The notes beneath the pieces are model-generated. The model saw nothing but the letters and a program-made list of their open reading frames with translations. It was not told where the DNA came from and searched no databases. A stretch of 44,463 nt of DNA from a virus: positions 1-44,463 of IMG/VR virus record IMGVR_UViG_3300010334_000006, one strand, 5' to 3'. This document shows positions 22,860-32,735 of the stretch, piece by piece. The translations under genes and the position numbers were made by a program. Every line of letters starts with the position of its first letter. Within the stretch, counting starts at the first letter, position 1.

Positions 22860-23989
22860 AGTTTCGATTTCATTGCCTTGGTGTGCCTCACACCATCACG
22901 CATAAGGACTATGTGGCGTGTGCATTTACGCAGAAAGTATTGAAGTTCTGTAAGATGATGAAAGCTCGTGGGCATACAATTCTTCACTATGGGCATGATA
23001 AGAGTGAAGTAGATTGCGATGAGAACATTGCCGTAACCAATGATGCCGTATTAGAGGAGGCATATGGTGGATACGACTGGAGATCTACTACCTTCAAATA
23101 CGATCTTGAGGACGTAGCGTATAAACATTTTTACGAAAACTGCATACGAGAGATAGGGTCACGAAAAGAAAATGGAGATTTCTTGCTATGTTTCTGGGGA
23201 TGGGGACACAAGGCTATTGCAGATGCTCATCCAGATATGATTGTCGTGGAGCCAGGGATCGGCTATGGAGGAGGAATCTTTGCTCCCTATAAGGTTTTTG
23301 AGAGTCAGCATCTCATGTCAGCCTACTACGGAATGCATTCTGTTAATAAACCATATTCAATGTCTTGGTATGATGCTGTGATTCCCAATTACTTTGACTT
23401 GGATGACTTTGATTATTCTCCTATAAAGCAGGACTATTTTCTTTTCCTAGGTCGCCTTGGATCTCACAAGGGACTTAATATAGCCATTGAAGCCACGGAA
23501 GCGATTGGAGCAAAACTGAAGGTTGCGGGACAAGGAACTCTGGATAGGATTCCTGACCATGTAGAGATGGTTGGATATGCAGACACACAGAAGCGAAAAG
23601 AGTTGATGAGCAACGCCAAGGGTCAGTTTGTTCTCACCACCTACGGGGAGCCATTTGGAGGAGTGCAGATAGAAGCCATGTTATCAGGAACTCCAGTTAT
23701 AAGCACAGACTGGGCTTGTTTTGGCGAACTTAACTTACATGGGATCACGGGCTATCGTTGCCGAACCTTTGAGCATATCACTTGGGCAATCGAAAATATA
23801 CATACCATTAAGCCAGAAAACTGCCGTCAATGGGGGCTAAACTTTACCTTAAATAAGGTTGGATCAATGTATGAGGAGTTCTTTTATTCAATTTCTAACG
23901 TGCATGGGAAAGCTGGATGGTATGAGAAAAACCCAGATAGGAAGGATTTGAATTGGTTAAAAAGAAATTTTCCCGTTGACATAATTTAG
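22856..23989 (+). CDS. GT-B type glycosyltransferase (GT4-like)
   Basis: 377 residues from ATG 22856. The C-terminal Rossmann half contains FLFLGRLGSHKGLNIAIEA, then VAGQGTLDR and GEPFGGVQIEAML with the E265-x7-E273 motif of GT4 retaining enzymes. A longer ORF upstream begins inside the nuclease and is not used. It probably transfers a hexose to an unknown acceptor. It precedes the capsid gene, separated by 133 bp with regulatory features. Confidence 0.7.
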   Translation: MKFRFHCLGVPHTITHKDYVACAFTQKVLKFCKMMKARGHTILHYGHDKSEVDCDENIAVTNDAVLEEAYGGYDWRSTTFKYDLEDVAYKHFYENCIREIGSRKENGDFLLCFWGWGHKAIADAHPDMIVVEPGIGYGGGIFAPYKVFESQHLMSAYYGMHSVNKPYSMSWYDAVIPNYFDLDDFDYSPIKQDYFLFLGRLGSHKGLNIAIEATEAIGAKLKVAGQGTLDRIPDHVEMVGYADTQKRKELMSNAKGQFVLTTYGEPFGGVQIEAMLSGTPVISTDWACFGELNLHGITGYRCRTFEHITWAIENIHTIKPENCRQWGLNFTLNKVGSMYEEFFYSISNVHGKAGWYEKNPDRKDLNWLKRNFPVDII

Positions 23990-24010
23990 AGTTTTGTTGT
24001 AGGGCTTGGT

Positions 24011-24038
24011 TTGCGTATTGGGAGTCGCACCCTAAATA
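24011..24038 (+). promoter_or_regulatory. Candidate promoter for the major capsid gene
   Basis: TTGCGT at 24011-24016, 16-base spacer, TAAATA at 24033-24038. Reasonable for a sigma-70 promoter and well placed ahead of the strongly terminated capsid gene. Confidence 0.35.
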
Positions 24039-24074
24039 AACTTGGCGTATTGAAGTTTCGCCGCCTTCACTAAC

Positions 24075-24097
24075 GAATTTATCACGACGATAAATTC
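24075..24097 (+). promoter_or_regulatory. Perfect hairpin in capsid gene leader
   Basis: GAATTTATC (24075-24083) pairs perfectly with GATAAATTC (24089-24097) around a 5-base loop, 25 bases before the ATG. It could stabilise the mRNA 5' end or act as an operator. Confidence 0.5.
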
Positions 24098-24122
24098 ATA
24101 AACTCTAATTACTTTAATAATT

Positions 24123-25367
24123 ATGTCATCTACTATCTCTTGTTCCACCGTGAACGATATCTTTGAAAGGGAGACGAACAGATTTAACGTCGATATCTAC
24201 GAGCGTTACTCTGTTGACGGCCCTTGGGGTCGCCTCGTTCGTGTCGGTAAGTTCCCCCTCGGAATGGGTACAACCCTGACGGAAGTCACGGTTGAGCGTG
24301 TTCTCTCTGGCAACTTTGAAAACACTTGGACTAACGTCTCGACCTCTTCTGGTCTTGGCAATCCTAACAACGTTACTGGTTGCAACCCTGTACCTAACAG
24401 CCTTGCGTTTGGTCAAACCCTTCGCACTTGGCAGTTGCAGACCCAGAGCTATCAGACTCCTTGCATCTGCTTGGACGATCTGAAGACTGCATTCCAGATT
24501 GAAGCACAGGTTGGAAAGACCGTTGATCAGCTTACCCAGTTGACCAAGACGGTTCTTGATAACCGCCGCCGCGCTGAGTATCTGCGTGTTGCTGGAAAAC
24601 TCGTCGCTGGTGATGTGAGTCAGACTGTTTATCAGTCTGCTACCATCAATGGCACAACTGTTCCTAACGCTCTGTATAACAGCGCAACTGGCAATGCAAT
24701 CCCTGCTCCTACCGCCAAGCTCTCACAGGATCTCCTTGATGTCCTGCGTGTTCAGCTTATCCGTGATGGTGCTGGTCACAATGCCCTCGGTAAAGAGAAC
24801 GGCGTTCCCGTCCTTGGTCTGATCACCAGCCCTGAGACGAGTCGTGATCTGCTCCGTAACAACGCTGATCTCCGTCAGGACATCCGCTATGCCACCCCTA
24901 GCGAGCTTATCGCTCCTCTCGGTGTCGAGCGTTCGTTCGCTGGGTTCTACCACATGATTGATCTGGAGCTTCCTCGCTTCACCTTCAGCGGCAACAACTG
25001 GCAACAGGTTTATCCCTATATCCAGTCTGCCACCTCCAACGGCTACACTTGGGAAGTTAATCCTGCCTACAATGTTGCCCCTTACGAGGTTTCGTACATC
25101 TTCCACCCCGATGTGTACGAGGAGAGTGTTCAGCAGGTTGGCCCGAACATCCCTGGTGCGCCATTCGATGACTATCCGTACTACTATAGCGGACAGTTCT
25201 TCTGGCTCAACATCCGTGATGCCGTGAATAACCCCCTCGGTAAGATCGGTCGCTGGTTGGCAATCTTCCAGAGCGGAAGCCGCCCAATCGCTCCGTATCT
25301 TGGTCGTGCGGTCATCCACAAGCGTTGCCCATACGATCTGAGCTTCGCAGGTTGCTCTTATTCCTAA
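24123..25367 (+). CDS. Major capsid protein
   Basis: 414 residues. No other protein in the window fits the shell protein: size, lack of low complexity, and a mixed alpha/beta pattern with a helical region (about 115-165) and a beta-rich C-terminal half rich in Y, P and F. It has its own leader hairpin, a strong terminator directly downstream, and codons unlike its neighbours: arginine mostly CGT/CGC rather than AGG after the first 20 codons, as expected for a very highly expressed gene. It lies 16 kb from the portal/scaffold cluster, which is unusual. Confidence 0.7.
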   Translation: MSSTISCSTVNDIFERETNRFNVDIYERYSVDGPWGRLVRVGKFPLGMGTTLTEVTVERVLSGNFENTWTNVSTSSGLGNPNNVTGCNPVPNSLAFGQTLRTWQLQTQSYQTPCICLDDLKTAFQIEAQVGKTVDQLTQLTKTVLDNRRRAEYLRVAGKLVAGDVSQTVYQSATINGTTVPNALYNSATGNAIPAPTAKLSQDLLDVLRVQLIRDGAGHNALGKENGVPVLGLITSPETSRDLLRNNADLRQDIRYATPSELIAPLGVERSFAGFYHMIDLELPRFTFSGNNWQQVYPYIQSATSNGYTWEVNPAYNVAPYEVSYIFHPDVYEESVQQVGPNIPGAPFDDYPYYYSGQFFWLNIRDAVNNPLGKIGRWLAIFQSGSRPIAPYLGRAVIHKRCPYDLSFAGCSYS

Positions 25368-25389
25368 GAGATAACTAACTCAAAGAAAG

Positions 25390-25418
25390 CCCCATCAGAG
25401 AAATCTGGTGGGGTTTTT
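25390..25418 (+). terminator. Strong terminator after capsid gene
   Basis: A 9-bp stem (25390-25398 with 25405-25413, one G:U pair), 6-base loop, then TTTTTCTTTT. Isolates the capsid transcript. Confidence 0.93.
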
Positions 25419-25463
25419 CTTTTCCCTTGATTAAGTTTGTTTTAACTATTAACAATAAGATTT

Positions 25464-27711
<2,248 letters not shown>

Positions 27712-27714
27712 TTT

Positions 27715-27885
27715 ATGAACAACACCATGACCCCACAAGAAGCCCTCCAACTCTTATCCGATGCTTTGGAGCCTCGGAATATTAACTCCATCTCCCGAGC
27801 TGGCTTCATCGCCATCCAAAAGGCACTCGAAACCCTTGCAGAAATCGTAGCCCCTAAACCCGAATCCAATGAATCTCATGATTGA
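27715..27885 (+). CDS. Small protein (56 aa)
   Basis: 56 residues. Helical, with MTPQEALQLLSDALEP near the start and ALETLAEIVAPKP near the end. It overlaps the next gene by 17 bases. Probably a fibre-associated or chaperone-like small protein by position; no family recognised. Confidence 0.5.
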   Translation: MNNTMTPQEALQLLSDALEPRNINSISRAGFIAIQKALETLAEIVAPKPESNESHD

Positions 27886-28045
27886 TTTCACGCCAGAGCA
27901 GATCCGAGGCATCACCGCCGCACGGCAAGCTCACAATGCCAACCCGCCATCCGAGTCGGATGCACCCTTCTCCACTAACGAGGAGTATCTTGACTGGGTG
28001 ATGGGTCGAGCCGCCGATTCCTATTCCTTACAATATCCTGCATAA
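27869..28045 (+). CDS. Small phage protein (58 aa)
   Basis: 58 residues: MIDFTPEQIRGITAARQAHNA near the start, then NEEYLDWVMGRAADSYSLQY. This pattern (aromatic/acidic 'EEYLDWV...AADSY') is common in short proteins next to phage fibre genes. Function unknown; a fibre chaperone is possible. Confidence 0.55.
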   Translation: MNLMIDFTPEQIRGITAARQAHNANPPSESDAPFSTNEEYLDWVMGRAADSYSLQYPA

Positions 28046-28085
28046 AAACATTGATCTATTAAATAACATACAATATAACTCCAAT

Positions 28086-28379
28086 ATGGCTCTATCATTC
28101 TCCATTCCTAAAGACTACAATGTTCCCTCTGGCGTTAAAGAGGGATCAGAGTTCTCTGACATCGCCACATTCAAGTTTGAGGGAGATGAAATGATGCTCC
28201 TCACAGTTGGAGAGGACAAAACCCCCGTTCTTACCCGTGATGTGAAGGACGAGAAGCAGAAGCCCAAGGGGGCTAAAGCGGCTGTTAAGGAACAGCTTGC
28301 CGCTATGGAAGATAAGAAAGGATCTGCCGAGATGGAAGATTCTGGAGAACAATACGCCGAAGGAGGCGAGGAGGAATAA
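28086..28379 (+). CDS. Hypothetical acidic protein (97 aa)
   Basis: Not recognised. 97 residues: a beta-type start (MALSFSIPKDYNVPSG) and a strongly charged K/E-rich second half ending in EEE. Lies in the fibre/spike region. GAGGAGG near its end may serve as Shine-Dalgarno for the next gene. Confidence 0.5.
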   Translation: MALSFSIPKDYNVPSGVKEGSEFSDIATFKFEGDEMMLLTVGEDKTPVLTRDVKDEKQKPKGAKAAVKEQLAAMEDKKGSAEMEDSGEQYAEGGEEE

Positions 28380-28381
28380 TT

Positions 28382-28690
28382 ATGAGCTACGCACCTGTAT
28401 ACAATCCTGTTGTTGCCAATACTAATGATGGCGAGAATATCACGCTTTGCAAGATTCTTGATTCTCAATTTTCTGGAGGAAAAGGCGGGTCTATTGTGGC
28501 GGCAACTGGATCTGGTTCTGGAAAATTCTATGCTCTCCAATTTGTAACTAGCGGAACTCTTTCTGCCTATACTGGCAACCTTACTGGTACTGTTACTGGA
28601 GTTACTTTTCCTGCTGGATTTGTGCTTTACGGAACCACCACTGCATTCACAACTGGATCTGGAACCTCAGTAGTTGCTTACTCATTCTAA
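28382..28690 (+). CDS. Structural-type beta protein (102 aa)
   Basis: Not recognised by family. 102 residues, G/T/S-rich beta-type with FVTSGTLSAYTGNLTGTVTG and no charged clusters, like small decoration or fibre-tip proteins. GAGGAGG 8 bases upstream of the ATG. Adjacent to the spike gene. Confidence 0.5.
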   Translation: MSYAPVYNPVVANTNDGENITLCKILDSQFSGGKGGSIVAATGSGSGKFYALQFVTSGTLSAYTGNLTGTVTGVTFPAGFVLYGTTTAFTTGSGTSVVAYSF

Positions 28691-28693
28691 ACT

Positions 28694-29635
28694 ATGCCAA
28701 GCCTTTCACTAAAGGCTAGTATCAACTATCCGTTTATTGGGGGTGGCTCTACTCCTCCATACACGCCAAATTACCCTACTGGCCTCACTCCAGCGGTTGA
28801 TTCTACTTTCAATCAACTTATTGGTTGGTACGATTCTTCAACTGCAAATACTTCATCTATTCTTCTTAATGACGGAAGCGGAAACCCTGTAAGCTCTGGA
28901 ACAAACGGAGCATATGTAAACACTTGGCAAAATCTTTTCCTTGGTGCAACTCAAGGAGGAACGCATTTGCCAGACATGGCTCAATCTTCATTGGGAAGTC
29001 AGCCAACCTATTCTACTTCTAAAAAGTATGGGTTAAATCAGTTGGTCGGAAACTCTCATCCAGGCATTGTGTTTGATGGATCGGCATCCGCACTTTCTTT
29101 ATCATCTCAAGCATTGGCAAGCCTTGGAACAACTTTTACTTGGCTTTATTCGTTCCCAGTTTCAACTAGCGTTCAAAGCCCTGTAGTTATTTTTGAGGAT
29201 CAAGGTACAAACTATGCTAATTTCCCAGAACAAGATTCTGGAAAACCATCTACTTCAATTAACAATGGAAGTTTGGGTGGAATTACAAGTGCATCTACGG
29301 GAGGTGGATACGCAGGAAGCAATAGCCTATCTTTAGCTCAATGTGGTTATGTATCTTACTCTGTTAATGCAGTGTACACCAATTCAGTTTATTACAATGG
29401 TGTACAATACATTTCTGATGGAATATCAGTAAATCAAAACTTCAATGCATTGAATAGTAATGCTTTTGTTGGTAGAAATTACGATGCCCCTTGGAATATA
29501 ATTTCGTTAGGAGGAGACACTTACGCTTCTGTTTTTGGGACTGGCCCGATTGGAGAGTTTCTATGCTACCAAGGAATGCTCTCTTCTAATGCTGTCAAAA
29601 CGGCATTGCAGTATCTAATCACTAGGTGGAGTTAA
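28694..29635 (+). CDS. Lectin-fold (LamG/ConA-like) spike protein
   Basis: 313 residues. The pattern LIGWYDSS..., then HPGIVFDGSASALSL, and a C-terminal GPIGEFLCYQGMLSSNAVKTALQYLITRW is the classic outline of concanavalin-A-like LamG domains used as receptor-binding or tail-spike modules (the last helix 'YL..RW' closes the fold). It is the last gene of the fibre block, consistent with host recognition. No enzymatic residues can be assigned. Confidence 0.6.
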   Translation: MPSLSLKASINYPFIGGGSTPPYTPNYPTGLTPAVDSTFNQLIGWYDSSTANTSSILLNDGSGNPVSSGTNGAYVNTWQNLFLGATQGGTHLPDMAQSSLGSQPTYSTSKKYGLNQLVGNSHPGIVFDGSASALSLSSQALASLGTTFTWLYSFPVSTSVQSPVVIFEDQGTNYANFPEQDSGKPSTSINNGSLGGITSASTGGGYAGSNSLSLAQCGYVSYSVNAVYTNSVYYNGVQYISDGISVNQNFNALNSNAFVGRNYDAPWNIISLGGDTYASVFGTGPIGEFLCYQGMLSSNAVKTALQYLITRWS

Positions 29636-29646
29636 AACCAAGCTAG

Positions 29647-29675
29647 TTGACATAACAACTCAAAGCTAATATATA
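29647..29675 (+). promoter_or_regulatory. Strong sigma-70 promoter for lysis genes
   Basis: TTGACA at 29647-29652, 17-base spacer, TATATA at 29670-29675. The expected transcription start (about 29682) coincides with the ATG of the next gene, so the first message may be leaderless or use the downstream ATG at 29715. Confidence 0.7.
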
Positions 29676-29681
29676 ACTTAT

Positions 29682-29882
29682 ATGGTTCATCACATTGATA
29701 CCGCCGCTACAGGGATGATCGGGTTCACAACCCCGATTGCCGCCGCCGCAATTAGCCTTGATCCCATGCTGGATCTTGAGCTTCGTGTGGCTTCCCTTAT
29801 TATCGGTATCCTTGTGGGGCTTGCCTCTTTTTGCAAGTTGATCTACGACATCTGGGCAGATCACAAGAACAGGAACAAATGA
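29682..29882 (+). CDS. Holin-like small membrane protein (66 aa)
   Basis: 66 residues with two hydrophobic stretches (about 10-26 and 33-56) and a charged C-terminus (DHKNRNK), as in small class II holins. It is first in the lysis block behind a strong promoter and overlaps the lipoprotein gene. An in-frame ATG at 29715 would drop the first 11 residues. Role as holin is inferred from topology and place. Confidence 0.55.
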   Translation: MVHHIDTAATGMIGFTTPIAAAAISLDPMLDLELRVASLIIGILVGLASFCKLIYDIWADHKNRNK

Positions 29883-30085
29883 CTCTTTGGGAGAAGCAGT
29901 TTTGGATGGGCGTATTTACGCTCCTTTTTATTGCCGTGGTGTTGGGTTTTCTTTGCGGATGCTCTCATCCTGCTTCGCCAATATCGACTGCTGGTGCGGT
30001 TGATAGCCTCTCTGCTATACAAGGGAATCTTTCGGCAGTAGATGGGAAGGCAGTAGTGGTTGAGGAGTATTTGAGGAGCCACTAA
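29879..30085 (+). CDS. Small lipoprotein, spanin-like (68 aa)
   Basis: 68 residues from ATG 29879. A hydrophobic signal (about 8-25) ends in L25-C26-G27-C28, an acceptable lipobox, so C28 would be lipidated. The mature part (about 40 residues) ends EEYLRSH. Position after a holin-like gene and before the lysozyme suggests an outer-membrane spanin-type lipoprotein in a Gram-negative host. Confidence 0.5.
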   Translation: MTLWEKQFWMGVFTLLFIAVVLGFLCGCSHPASPISTAGAVDSLSAIQGNLSAVDGKAVVVEEYLRSH

Positions 30086-30093
30086 AAATTAGT

Positions 30094-30133
30094 GCTTGCA
30101 AGTTGCAAGCTGGTTGCATAGGTTTTTGCCTAT
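30094..30133 (+). promoter_or_regulatory. Two hairpins ahead of 30132 start
   Basis: GCTTGCA/TGCAAGC with a 3-base loop (30094-30110) and ATAGG/CCTAT (30118-30133), whose right arm includes the AT of the ATG at 30132. The second could limit ribosome access. Confidence 0.35.
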
Positions 30134-30476
30134 GAAAACTAAAACAACCGATACGCCTAGGACAGATGAAAACGCTGTAAGTCATATTGGCTTTTATACT
30201 TGTGCTACAGTTCCAGCAGATTTCGCCCGTGAGCTTGAGCGAGAACTTGAGCAAGCAAAGAGAGATAATGGAATTATCATAACCGCATTTGCGTTGAGAA
30301 ATTCAGAGTTGAAAGAAAAGGCAGAAGCAGAGGTCGCAAGGCTCCGTGAGGAGAACGCCGAGCTAAAACAAGGAAAGGTGTTTGTCGATCCCAAATGGAT
30401 CTACGACCTAGAAACCCAATTAGCAAAAGCCCACGAAGAGCTTTGCCAAGCAGGGATACGAGAATATGGAAACTGA
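30132..30476 (+). CDS. Coiled-coil phage protein (114 aa)
   Basis: 114 residues from ATG 30132. DTPRTDE near the start and VPADFARELERELEQAK in the middle is a widespread phage pattern, followed by a leucine-zipper-like helix (EVARLREENAELK). Function unknown. It shares a 21-bp DNA segment with the next gene (30330-30350 and 30670-30690), so the two may be partial duplicates. Confidence 0.55.
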   Translation: MKTKTTDTPRTDENAVSHIGFYTCATVPADFARELERELEQAKRDNGIIITAFALRNSELKEKAEAEVARLREENAELKQGKVFVDPKWIYDLETQLAKAHEELCQAGIREYGN

Positions 30477-31140
30477 TAAGAAATTACCAAAAGCTAATAA
30501 AACAGAATTATTACCTACCGATAGTATGTCAACTAACGCAGACAATACAATAATGACAACGACCATTAACACCACCAACGAGGTCGCCACGCCTAGCGTA
30601 GATGAATTAGATTACAACCAAGAAATTAAATCTTATCGAATCTGGGATTTAGCCAGAGAGCTTGAACGCGAGGTCGCAAGGCTCCGTGAGCTTCTTAACC
30701 GAGCGATTGAGATTGCGGATGAATCATGGGATGCAGAGGGATATGTTCCAATGGAATTTGAAGATCGTTTGCAAGCAATCAAAGATGAACTGGTACGATT
30801 CGCTCCCACTCCAGAGGAACCAGAAAACGATTGGAAATGCCCGCATTGTGGTAGCACTTCGGGAACTTATTTCAGCCGCATAGAACCTATGGGCGACATC
30901 TGTGAGGATTGTGGCATAAATGTTGATGATGAACCTTTCACTAAAGAATTAGTGATTGGCGAGATCATTAAGGATCTCAACAAAATTGGAGATGGGAATA
31001 AAGGGTCAGTAGATTTCAGATGGGCTATGCTAAAAACAGCTTATGCGATTGAATACCTCCGCGACGAGATCCAGAAGCTAAAAACACAAACTCACTACCA
31101 TCACGAATCCTATTGCCGTAAGTGCAAAGAACCTAAATGA
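30466..31140 (+). CDS. Coiled-coil protein with zinc ribbon (224 aa)
   Basis: 224 residues. A Thr/Asn-rich N-terminus (about 1-50), a coiled coil with LARELEREVARLREL (about 62-80), and a zinc ribbon CPHCG...CEDCG (about 125-150), then a helical end with CRKC. Overlaps the previous gene by 11 bases. Binding to nucleic acid or protein is likely from the zinc ribbon; no family assigned. Confidence 0.55.
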   Translation: METDKKLPKANKTELLPTDSMSTNADNTIMTTTINTTNEVATPSVDELDYNQEIKSYRIWDLARELEREVARLRELLNRAIEIADESWDAEGYVPMEFEDRLQAIKDELVRFAPTPEEPENDWKCPHCGSTSGTYFSRIEPMGDICEDCGINVDDEPFTKELVIGEIIKDLNKIGDGNKGSVDFRWAMLKTAYAIEYLRDEIQKLKTQTHYHHESYCRKCKEPK

Positions 31141-31142
31141 AC

Positions 31143-31199
31143 TTATACCCAATATGGTATAAATACCTAAAAAACTACCATATTATACCCGATATGGTA
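31143..31199. promoter_or_regulatory. Cluster of palindromes (operator-like)
   Basis: Two copies of TTATACCC-R-ATATGGTA lie exactly 40 bp apart (31143-31159 and 31183-31199). The first sits in a palindrome TATACC-N6-GGTATA (31144-31161). The second is paired with TACCATAT at 31176-31183, forming an 8-bp stem with an 8-base loop. Looks like a binding site array ahead of the lysis gene at 31261. Confidence 0.6.
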
Positions 31200-31260
31200 C
31201 TTATGGTTCTATTTCAAAACTACTTGAGTTAGTTGGTTATAGGTGGTATAAGGGGGCTTG

Positions 31261-31689
31261 ATGAAACGCACTCTACTAGCCCTCATGCTTCTCACCACCC
31301 CATCTATGGTGGCTACCACCATTACCAAGGCAGACATCATTGCCACAGTCGAGCATCAGAGGAAGCTCGTCCATGATGCTCAGAATCAAGCTGATATTGC
31401 CAAGAAAGAGCTTATAGTAGTGCAGGATGGTATCAATGCCCAGACCGCCAAGTTGCACGATACTGAGGCTCGTCTAGCTATAGTCACCAAGGAGAGGGAC
31501 TCTGCCTTGCATCATCTACACCTCCTCCTTTCCATTTGTTCCTCACTAGCCGGAGCTATCGGTTTCATGGTAGCTATCCGCTTCGCTTCATTCCTACCCC
31601 CTAATTTGATTGCCTATGAGTTCCTCTTCGCTAGTGGTATCGGAATCGTCGTTGGAGGACTCGCATGGGCAATTCTCGGTCATCTGTAA
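31261..31689 (+). CDS. Membrane protein, signal sequence + coiled coil + two TM (142 aa)
   Basis: 142 residues from ATG 31261. Signal-type start (KRTLLALMLLTTPSMVA), a periplasmic helical segment (about 25-80) and two hydrophobic helices (about 83-105 and 115-140). Layout is similar to inner-membrane lysis accessory or holin-type proteins. AGGGGG 4 bases upstream is a Shine-Dalgarno. It overlaps the next membrane gene by 25 bases. Confidence 0.5.
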   Translation: MKRTLLALMLLTTPSMVATTITKADIIATVEHQRKLVHDAQNQADIAKKELIVVQDGINAQTAKLHDTEARLAIVTKERDSALHHLHLLLSICSSLAGAIGFMVAIRFASFLPPNLIAYEFLFASGIGIVVGGLAWAILGHL

Positions 31690-32033
31690 TCAAGGAGAAG
31701 CTGGAACAGAAGCCGCTGGACAGCAAAAAGTGTCTTTATGCGATATTCGGCTCTGCCTGTGTCCTAGTTGTTTTTGCTACTTCTGCGTTCCTAATTCTCA
31801 GCCACTCCGAACAGGCAAAGGAGATCGTAGAACTAGCCAATTTGGTTGTGATGTTCTTCGGTGCGGTTGTGACGACTCTAATCACGGGGACAGCGGCTAT
31901 GGATTGGAAGGCAATGTCTGTCCTCCAACACACGGATGAAGACCAGAAGATAGACTCAAACGCTGAGGCTCCAGAGGTGGAGGTGAATCAGCGAGTTGTA
32001 AAGCCACGCTACTTTGATTCAAATGACAGATAG
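31665..32033 (+). CDS. Holin-like membrane protein (122 aa)
   Basis: 122 residues with a basic N-terminus, two hydrophobic helices (about 25-46 and 55-76) and a hydrophilic tail. GGAGG 6 bases before the ATG. It directly precedes the lysozyme gene, the usual place for a holin. Which of this gene, 29682 or 31261 acts as the holin cannot be decided. Confidence 0.55.
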   Translation: MGNSRSSVIKEKLEQKPLDSKKCLYAIFGSACVLVVFATSAFLILSHSEQAKEIVELANLVVMFFGAVVTTLITGTAAMDWKAMSVLQHTDEDQKIDSNAEAPEVEVNQRVVKPRYFDSNDR

Positions 32034-32454
32034 ATTTAAGAACGAGATCATACCTTGGATCTTTAAGTGGGAGGGAACAACCTACGAGAATGACGAAAGT
32101 GACCCAGGTGGAGCTACACGATACGGAATCGACCAGCGTAGTCACCCTCACGTTGACATCAAAAACTTAACTGCTGAACAAGCTACAGGTATTTATTGGA
32201 CGGAGTATTGCAATCTTCATTGCAATGAGTACGCCCCTCAGTTTGATTGGATATTTTTTAATTGCTGTGTGAATTGCGGAGTCGGGAGAGCTACAAAGAT
32301 CAAGGCTCAGTCTGGAATCAATGGTTCTAAATTTTTAGATATACAAGAATCATTTTACAAATCACTTGCTGAATCTCGTCCTTCTTCAAAGAAATACTTG
32401 AAAGGATGGTTGGCTAGGACTGAAGATTTAAGGAAAGTTACAGGACTAGCCTAG
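32023..32454 (+). CDS. Endolysin, GH108-type lysozyme
   Basis: 143 residues from ATG 32023. KWEG (E17) followed by YENDESDPGGATRYGI is the signature of glycoside hydrolase family 108 (ZliS-type N-acetylmuramidase), with E17 the catalytic acid. The remainder with NLTAEQATGIYWTEYC and FDWIFFNCCVNCG matches the family's helical domain. No signal peptide, so export needs a holin. Overlaps the holin-like gene by 11 bases. Confidence 0.85.
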   Translation: MTDRFKNEIIPWIFKWEGTTYENDESDPGGATRYGIDQRSHPHVDIKNLTAEQATGIYWTEYCNLHCNEYAPQFDWIFFNCCVNCGVGRATKIKAQSGINGSKFLDIQESFYKSLAESRPSSKKYLKGWLARTEDLRKVTGLA

Positions 32455-32512
32455 TTAGAAGCACCTTCGGTGGGAATTTTACTGATCTTGGTTTTTGCGT
32501 CAAGACTTTTTG

Positions 32513-32551
32513 TGTTACGAAATTGTAACAATTCTTTTATTGCTGTATGAT
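32513..32551 (+). promoter_or_regulatory. Promoter with overlapping operator palindrome
   Basis: TTGTAA (32523-32528), 17-base spacer, TATGAT (32546-32551) give a good sigma-70 promoter. TGTTAC-N6-GTAACA (32513-32530) overlaps the -35 box, as expected for a repressor or activator site. It drives the recombination/small gene block from 32576. Confidence 0.65.
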
Positions 32552-32575
32552 GATTCATGCGTATTCTCATCATCC

Positions 32576-32719
32576 ATGATCACACCAGCGCAATCCCCGA
32601 TGAGTCCAGAGGAGAAGGTACAGCTTCTTCTTGATACACTAGAATCACTCCGGGCAACTTTAGACGAAGCAATTTCCTATATCGACGACTCAATGATTGA
32701 GGCAGACGATAGAGGATAA
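32576..32719 (+). CDS. Small acidic protein (47 aa)
   Basis: 47 residues from ATG 32576, downstream of the promoter; earlier in-frame codons lie inside the promoter and are not used. Acidic, helical (EEKVQLLLDTLESLRATLDE). Function unknown. Confidence 0.55.
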   Translation: MITPAQSPMSPEEKVQLLLDTLESLRATLDEAISYIDDSMIEADDRG

Positions 32720-32735
32720 ACCAAACCAACCAACA

